Positions 57,496 through 64,000 of a stretch of DNA of 64,000 bases are shown in pieces. Source of the stretch: Harmonia axyridis (lineage: Eukaryota > Arthropoda > Insecta > Coleoptera > Coccinellidae). The translations under genes and the position numbers were made by a program. Where the stretch lies: the NCBI RefSeq assembly GCF_914767665.1, contig NC_059502.1, positions 32,072,812-32,136,811 of the forward strand. The letters are read 5' to 3'. The notes beneath the pieces are model-generated. The model made no database searches and was not told the origin of the DNA. It was given only the letters and a program-made list of their open reading frames with translations. Each line of letters starts with the position of its first letter. Positions within the stretch are counted from its first letter, which is position 1.

Positions 57496-57810
57496 GTTTT
57501 GTGGGGATTACAGATTCCTGCGTTACGGTCATGGTGGCGCTGCCAACCAGGTTAACGCTTCCCCCAACAGAGGGCGCAACAATCTACTTAAGCCTCGAAG
57601 TAAGCATCTTAAACGGAGATAAGCCGAGGATAGGCAGGTAGAGGCCTAGTTAGAAAACCATATTTATTTTTCCCGCTAACTAGGAGCAGGCAGATTGAGA
57701 TCTAGTTAGCGGATGTCCCGTTATAGTTATCCCGAGGTAAATCAGGAGTAATAGGCAGATTGAGGCCTGATTAAACCCCACCATCGACCAAGTCGTCACG
57801 CTGTCCCAAA
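57496..57810 (+). repeat. GC-rich block with repeated hairpins and a GGCAGATTGAG motif
   Basis: Three diverged units carry the word GGCAGATTGAG or GGCAGGTAGAG followed by (G/A)(C/T)CT(A/G)(G/A)TTA. Unit 2 is a hairpin with perfect 11-bp arms (CCGCTAACTAG at 57673-57683, CTAGTTAGCGG at 57702-57712). Unit 3 has 7-bp arms (AATCAGG/CCTGATT). In both, the conserved word occupies the loop. GAGGGCGC and GGTGGCGCTGCC words upstream recall LTR or leader regions of retroelements. No coding frame was recognised. The strand is uncertain. Confidence 0.5.
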
Positions 57811-58540
57811 AGTTTTATTAAGTTCAAAATTTTATATTATATGGAAGTCAGTATGTGTACTCTATGTGTAGTGAAAAAAAGAATAGTATTGAGAAGTCTA
57901 ATAATGATTTCCTAATGAAATCATAATCGAACTTCCTATTGAAATTGATATAATGTTCTCTATGTGTGGTGAAAAAGGGAATGGAATATAGAGATATCAA
58001 AGAGACCTCGCATGAAACGACCCAATGTGGTTATTAAAAAGACATTTATTGACTCAAAAACTTCCATAAAAGTGACAATAAATGGATGTTTTTTTGGGGA
58101 TATTTTTTCATGTCTCAATTTGAACAACACAACGACTTGAAATGCGTACATGATGTCGCGGACATTTCGCTGCAAATGCGAGCGGGAGGCAATGTTTTTA
58201 ATACATCGCATGCGAGCTTTTAGTTGCAAAGTTACTTCCATGGTACTTCACAGTTACCTCCCAGTGTTTGCTGGGTGAGATGGAAAGTTTGCGACTGAGA
58301 GGAAAAACATTAAAAATCTGCTCATGAATTTACTTTTTCCTCATATGTAGTATTATTGGAGAAGTGGCATGTAATAGTTACCACTTTTGACTGCAAAATC
58401 GTAGGAATTTTCTATATGTTGAATGTGTGAACATTGGTTTCCAAATAATTTGAAAGCGAAGGTAGTTGATTTTCGTCTCTGTGAAATACATAATGATTTT
58501 ATCCCTATTTCAATGAGGGTGATAGGAAATTCTGCTTATA
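57811..58540. other. No gene recognised
   Basis: AT-rich; a minus-strand frame at 57960-58241 has no recognisable domain. Confidence 0.35.
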
Positions 58541-59977
58541 CAGGGTGGCCACTTTTTCAATGGGATTGTATTGGTAACTTTTAAACCACAAGAGTTAGAA
58601 GGTCGGTCAAAGGGAGAAAAAGTTGCATGCATAGAAGCATTATCAAGCAGTCCAAACAAATCGAGATTATCAGGGCCGGTTATTGAGATATCATAAGAAA
58701 AGTAAATTCTGTGATTTTGATTTTTCTTTTTTCCCACTTTATTTCAAATATTATCAAAAAATGTTACAGGAATTTTTTATTCGACAGTAAATTGTTCTCA
58801 ATTTGACGTAATCAGATTTCGTATCCAACGTTTCGTGCTCTCTGGGCCACCCTCAACCTCATTATTTTCAATACGGACCTGCATATTTTATGACACTTTT
58901 CGAAATAACTTTTAACGCTGAATTCAACGATATATCATACAATGTCATTCAAAGTTGATTTTCAGGTGATTTTGACCCTTATCCAAATATCTTCGGGTCG
59001 GATCTGTAGTGAATGCAATTTATCGAAAACTGCTGTTAATAAAATAGTCAAGAGACGCGAATACAATGATTTTAAATTTGAATACCAAGCCTTCAAAACT
59101 TATATCGTAATGATATCAAAATAAAGTTCGATTCTGGAACAAATGACAAATCCAACAATAGTGATTTCTCGCGAGAAGATTGAGAATGTATTGGAAGGTA
59201 TTCAAGAAGACGAAATAAGCAAATGTATAAGAAGTATGGGTTCCAGAACCGTTAAGTGCATTTTACAAAATGGTGGACATTTCGAACACTTATTTCATTC
59301 ATTTTCATTTACTTTCGAATAATCATTCGATTTTTCTTTCATTAAATGATAATTAGTTTAATTATTATGAATTGAAATATGTAAATAATTATTACTTGTT
59401 TCTTGATTTGATTCTGATATGTTCCATTTAGTTCAAGATGGGTAAGTTGATTTTCTTATCGAAATGTATTGCTTGTTGTTAATTAAACTAAAGGTACCGA
59501 AATGTAATACAGTTCCGACCCAAAGAAAATTGGATAAGGGTCAAAATCACCTGAAAATAAACTTTGAATGACATTGTTTGATATATTGTTGAATTCAGCG
59601 TTAAAAGTTATTTCGAAAAGTGTCATAAAATATACAGGTCCTTATTGAAAAATATCAGGTTGAGGGTGGCCCAGAGAGCACGAAACGTTGGATACGAAAT
59701 CTGATTACGTCAAATTGAGAACAATTTACTGTCGAATAAAAAATTCCTGTAACATTTTTTGATAATATTTGAAATAAAGTGGGAAAAAAGAAAAATCAAA
59801 ATCACAGAATTTACTTTTCTTATGATATCTCAAGAACCGGCCCTGATAATCTCGATTTGTTTGAACTGCTATTGATAATGCTTCTATGCATGCAACTTCT
59901 TCTCCATTTGACCGACCTTCTAACTCTTATGGTTTAAAAGTTACCAATACAATCCCATTGAAAAAGTGGCCACCCTG
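58541..59977. mobile_element. Long-TIR Tc1/mariner-type element, TA-CAGGGTGGCCAC family
   Basis: The ends CAGGGTGGCCACTTTTTCAA and complement are flanked by TA (58539-58540 and 59978-59979). The arms are about 450 nt each. The centre keeps the beginning and the end of a transposase with the catalytic middle deleted, which ties the TA-CAGGG ends to the Tc1/mariner superfamily. Total length is 1437 bp. Confidence 0.85.
58960..59315 (+). pseudogene. Transposase with catalytic core deleted
   Basis: The first part reads GRICSECNLSKTAVNKIVKRREYNDFKF, resembling the helix-turn-helix and linker of Tc1/mariner-superfamily transposases (...GVS..TV.RILKR...HPYK). The last part reads ISREKIENVLEGIQEDEISKC, then RSMGSRTVKCILQNGGHFEHLF, the conserved tail (RS...R...CI..NGGHFEHLL). 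Nothing of the DDE domain lies between them. The copy can only be moved in trans. Confidence 0.68.
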
Positions 59978-60119
59978 TATTGCTTGGGCTGTCCTGTGTT
60001 ATTTATTATACTGGCGGCTTAGTAATGGAGGTTTGGAGAGTTTTATTGCAGGGAGCAGTTTTATTGCGGCAGAGCAGAATAACCTTATGTTGTTTTTAAG
60101 AATCAAGAATTAAATGTCT

Positions 60120-62850
60120 AAAAAGTTCAAACTTGATGATGCAAATAAATGCACAAAGCATTGCCAACAAAATATCTTTTTTTGAGGTTTTACTTAGTTC
60201 TTACAGCCCAGATTTACTGAGTGTGGCCGAGCATTGGTGTTCTTCTGTGCGGTTACCCTACATGTCGTTGGCTGGTTATCAGATAGCTTCTTTTTATACC
60301 AGACCCAACCGCGAACATGGTGGTGTTGTTATTTATGTCAAGTTGGGAATTCAAGTGCAACAGCTTTATGTGGCCAAATACTCGGTGGAAATGCACTGTG
60401 AACTGTGTGCAGTTAAGATTAAATTTGGTGAAAATATTTTCTGTGTTATTAGTGTACATAGACCTCCTGCAGGTGACTTCAACTTGTTTATTAAATCCTT
60501 GGAATATGTTCTTGCTTACTGAAGTACTGCGTCTAATGTTATTTTCTTGTGTGGAGATCTCAATATAGATTATCTCTCCCTAACAACACAATCTCGATCT
60601 TTAAATGACTTGTTTTCATGTCATAATTTATTGGTTACCTCGAGAGAGCCAACAAGAGTTGTTACTAATATGAATGGCCCAACCTTTTCCACAAAGGTTG
60701 ACTATGTAGCTACTAGTGCCGACTTGCGGCTAATTAATGCAACTGTGTTCTAAGCGTTCATTGGTGACCATAGAGCAATTTTACTAAAATATATTGGTCG
60801 TCATAGTAAGTCATGTGCCTCTAGGCCCTAAAGGAAAACAGATCTATGTCGGATAATAACTGGAAGATTTTCTATTCATTGATCGAGAGTACTGATTTTC
60901 AGGGGCTTCATTCTGTTCTGACACTTGCAGATAAGTTTGGGAATTTTGTTACTTTGTTGAAGTCCGCATATGACGCATCTTCTTCACTTAAATATGTGTA
61001 TTTATTATCTTCTCAACAAAAACCCGGCTGGATCGATAAAACGATAATTGCAGCCCGAGACAATTTGAAGAACCTTGATTGGCTCACTAAAAACTTGCAT
61101 ACGCCTGAGACTTCATACTCATATAAAAAGGAAAGACTGAGCACAACCAAATATTAAGACACTCTTAATTGAATTAAAATAAAAAATTATACTTAATTCT
61201 GATAATGTTTGCAAAACAGTTTGGAAATTAGTAAACGACTAATTAAACATCAAAGTTAAATCTCAGAAAAAAATGGGGAACTCATCTCCTGTCCCCAGAA
61301 GGTTTCGGAGGCTTTTGCCGAATATTTTACTGAAGTGAATGTTGTCTCTATACTTAAACATTTAGGCGTTTTCCTGTCTGGTTCATGCACCTTGCAGACT
61401 TCCCTAAATTGTAAATTCTTCTTCTTTCCCGCTACTGCCGAAGAAATTTCATCCACCATCTCCATCCTTAGCCAATTGTCAAAAATTTTAGAGAAAGTCA
61501 TATATAATCGCATGTACAATTATTTAACAAAATATTCCATACTATCGAGTCAATAACATGGCTTCAGGCATGGCAGGTCGACCCAATAGGCCGGTTGTGA
61601 ATTTTTCGAGTTAGTTTACAGCTGCCTGGATGGCGGTGACTACGTGGCAGGTATTTTTTTTGATCTGTCGAAGGCATTCGACACGCTGCAACATGACTTC
61701 ATTTTGAATAAGATGTATCAGATGGGATTCAGGGGCGTGTTCCTTGATTGGATCAAGAGTTTTCTATCTGATCGAAAAGTTTATGTGAGATTGAACGACG
61801 GTTCATCTGACGAGTACACCAACAACATGGGTGTCGCTCAGGGATCTGTGCTGGGCCCGCTTCTGTTCTTGTTATTTATTAATGATCTGCCTGCATACGT
61901 TGTAGCCTATACTCTGATAATGTTCGCTGATGATACTTCTAACGCTATTAAAGCGGAAAGTTGGCAGGAATTGAAGTCGATGTGCGAAACAATAGTACAG
62001 TTTTTCATTGATTGGTGCCACAGAAACGCACTTATTCTCAATCTGATGAAGTCGATAATAGTTAGGTTTCGGAATCAAGATAATCCCAGTGTCGAACCTT
62101 TCATCCTAAATCACAAACAAGGAGAATTGAGGGCGACCGACGAGGTGAAATTTCTGGGCTTATATGTGCACGGAAACCTTAGGTGGCATCTCCACATTGA
62201 TCATGTTTGTGGAAGACTGAACAGTGCTTACTATGCCTTATTGCGTCTCAGGAATTGTCTTTCTGTCGGGGAGCTACTGACCATTTATTACAGCATGGTT
62301 TACAGTCACCTGAATTACAAGGTGGTTCTTTGAGGCTCCTCGACAGTATCAAGTCGAGTGTTTATTTCTCAGAAGCGTATCGTACGACTTATTTTCAGAC
62401 TTCGGCCATGCGATTCATGTCCTCCGATTTTCGGTCAATTTGGTATAGTTCCCTTCCCATGTATTTACATTCTTAATTGACTCAATCATATCCACCTTAA
62501 CATCAGTAAATACAAAAGATGCTCTGACTTTCATGGGTATGAAACACGCCATACTGATACCATAGCCTTCCCCAAACATCGTACAGCTAAATATGAGTCC
62601 ACACCGAGCTTTATGGGCATTGAATTGTACAACTGTTTGCCTAGTAAGTTGAAATCAATGAATGGAAGGTCTTTCAAGCGAGAAGTAGAGTTGCTATTAA
62701 TTGAAGGATGCTTCTATAGTTTTGATGAGTTCCTTAAGGACTGCATTCATTAAATCTGTTTTTGTTTTTTTTTCTGTGAATTTGTATACTATTTTATATG
62801 ACTTGTCCTATACATTTCTCAAATGTCAAAAAAGGTAAAAAAAAAGAAAT
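60120..62850 (+). pseudogene. 5'-truncated LINE ORF2 (Jockey/CR1/L2 group)
   Basis: The endonuclease reads MQINAQSIANKI, LLSVAEHW, HGGVVIYV, VHRPPAGDF, a stop (60520), then CGDLNIDYL in another frame and VDYVATSAD. The palm begins FADIFFDLSKAFDTLQH-like (GIFFDLSKAFD at 61648), then MGVAQGSVLGPLLFL and MFADDTSNAI, with the catalytic aspartates at about 61929. The segment between EEISSTIS and SQLSKILEKV lacks about 90 residues that should hold the fingers region, so there is an internal deletion. The C-terminus continues in shifted frames to FMGIELYNCLPSKLKSM and a stop near 62752. A short 3' UTR ends in an A-rich run. ORF1 is absent. It is related to, but clearly different from, the LINE at 14755-18991. 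Confidence 0.85.
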
Positions 62851-64000
62851 ATGAAAAGAAGGTTAGCAAACTGGGTCCAATTGCCCCCCCCCCTCATAGA
62901 GGTGCCTGAAGCGGTCGCTTCAATACTTCACTAGCAGAGAAATCAAAACTACAAGAAATCGAAAGTGTAGTTCTGGACTGAAGTTTTTTTTTACATTTTT
63001 CTAAACTACCAATGGTCCATCAAAAGGAAGTTCTGGAGGAAAGAAGCGGACACCCTTCCATAAAAAATACCACCCAGTAGATTTTCAATTAAAAAATAGC
63101 ATATAACATGTGAAAAGCTTTGAATTGGAATATCTATGCCAATTCAAGTTGAATATCTTGTGAAGGGAAAATTCTATGAGAAAGAACTAGAACTTTAACA
63201 CCTGTATCTCAAATACAAAGCGTTTGCCAACTCGTGTAATAAAACTGATTTCCTTAAAAAGATCCGAGAAATCTGTCATTTTCATTTGTACCTCCATTTT
63301 AGGAACACCGTGCAGATAGTCAATTCAAAACTGATGTCCTCACAAATGAATTGAAATTTGAATGGAACACAATAAATTGTACAACACAGTCCACACAATA
63401 TTGGATGCGAATTACTCAGTTCAGTTCTTTGATAACTAGAGTAATGAAACTTTGTGACGAAAATGGTACAAAAAACCGAAAACAACGGTTAAGTGTATAT
63501 CGATGGCAAATGCAAAAATCACAGGGGACAAATAAGGGCCAACGTCAACAAAGCGGATAGATAAAGGAAAATAATAAACCTCGAACATAGACGTGCTCGT
63601 GGAGCACTAAAAGTACTCATCTTGAAAGCGATAATAAACTCATAAATATCAAAAGGGTCCGATTTTTTACTGCCTTGCCGATTTCAAAGAAAAGTAAAAT
63701 GATAATTGGTTCATTTTATTGAAAAATTCCGTTCTCCGTCTTTTCGAGAATTCTGAACATTTATATTTTGGAAATCTTGGGGGAGGAGGAGGGTTCAAAT
63801 ACCCCCAATATTCCCTCCCCATTTCTACGCCTTTGACAAAACGAAATGTTGGGAGATGAAGGTGGTTATGATTAATTTGTCCACCCTTATTCGATCTAGC
63901 AAAGCCTGGACAAGAAGATCTAGCAATATACCTACATCACTAAAAATTGAAGAAATGTATAGGTAATACATGATTGGTTTTGACTCATTCATATAACTTC
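62851..64000. other. No gene recognised
   Basis: AT-rich with a C-run near 62885-62893 and G/C-run words near 63779-63830 that may belong to MITE ends. The frames at 63282-63560 have no recognisable domain. Confidence 0.4.

Noticed and set aside
57496..57810. Solo LTR of a retrotransposon
   Set aside because: GAGGGCGC words and GC content are suggestive, but I found no TG...CA ends with a 4-6 bp target duplication, so I left it as a structured repeat.

Overview
The window looks like AT-rich nuclear DNA from an insect, probably a beetle or a relative, although the order is an inference. The only protein-coding host exon I can name is a minus-strand first coding exon of a conventional protein kinase C (25467-25645). 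It carries the pseudosubstrate and the first half of the C1A domain and ends in a clean splice donor. No downstream PKC exon was recognised to its left, so most or all of 1-25466 may be a very long first intron. The sequence to its right would then be promoter and upstream DNA. Almost everything else that can be identified is transposable-element debris. No prokaryotic features, rRNA, tRNA or CRISPR arrays were seen.

Layout, left to right. An RTE-type LINE remnant lies near 0.7-1.1 kb. Inverted-repeat elements and GC-rich hairpins fill 2.2-6.7 kb. A TCAAGT-rich hAT-like element lies at 7.3-8.4 kb. Tc1/mariner and Harbinger transposase fragments lie at 11.0-11.8 kb. A nearly complete LINE with an intact PHD-finger ORF1 and a broken endonuclease/reverse transcriptase ORF2 occupies 14.8-19.0 kb and abuts a reverse-oriented Jockey remnant (19.0-19.9 kb). 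Another Jockey-like remnant is at 21.7-22.6 kb. A perfect 208-bp palindrome carrying hammerhead-ribozyme-like motifs on both strands is at 23.5-23.7 kb. Then come the PKC exon and a truncated Penelope-like element with a GIY-YIG domain and a second hammerhead-like motif (26.2-26.8 kb).

From 27 to 33.6 kb there are a Crypton remnant, a transposase split by a 1.2-kb inverted-repeat element, a TAA-flanked Harbinger-type MITE and mariner fragments. A second TCAAGT-rich element lies at 35.9-37.2 kb, a CR1/L2-type LINE remnant at 39.9-40.9 kb, and a decayed mariner holding its own MITE insertion at 41.2-42.9 kb. A nest of inverted-repeat elements fills 44.3-48.0 kb. A 1.3-kb TA-flanked Tc1/mariner-type transposon (50.7-52.0 kb) appears to be the parent of small MITEs elsewhere in the window. 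Long-TIR elements whose ends read TA-CAGGG lie at 53.5-60.0 kb, and a second 5'-truncated LINE at 60.1-62.8 kb.

The most unusual signals are the palindromic hammerhead element with a 12-bp target-site duplication, the series of diverged families sharing TA-CAGGG ends, and a short GC-rich block of repeated hairpins near 57.6 kb. All names are assigned by reading protein motifs by eye. No database search was possible.
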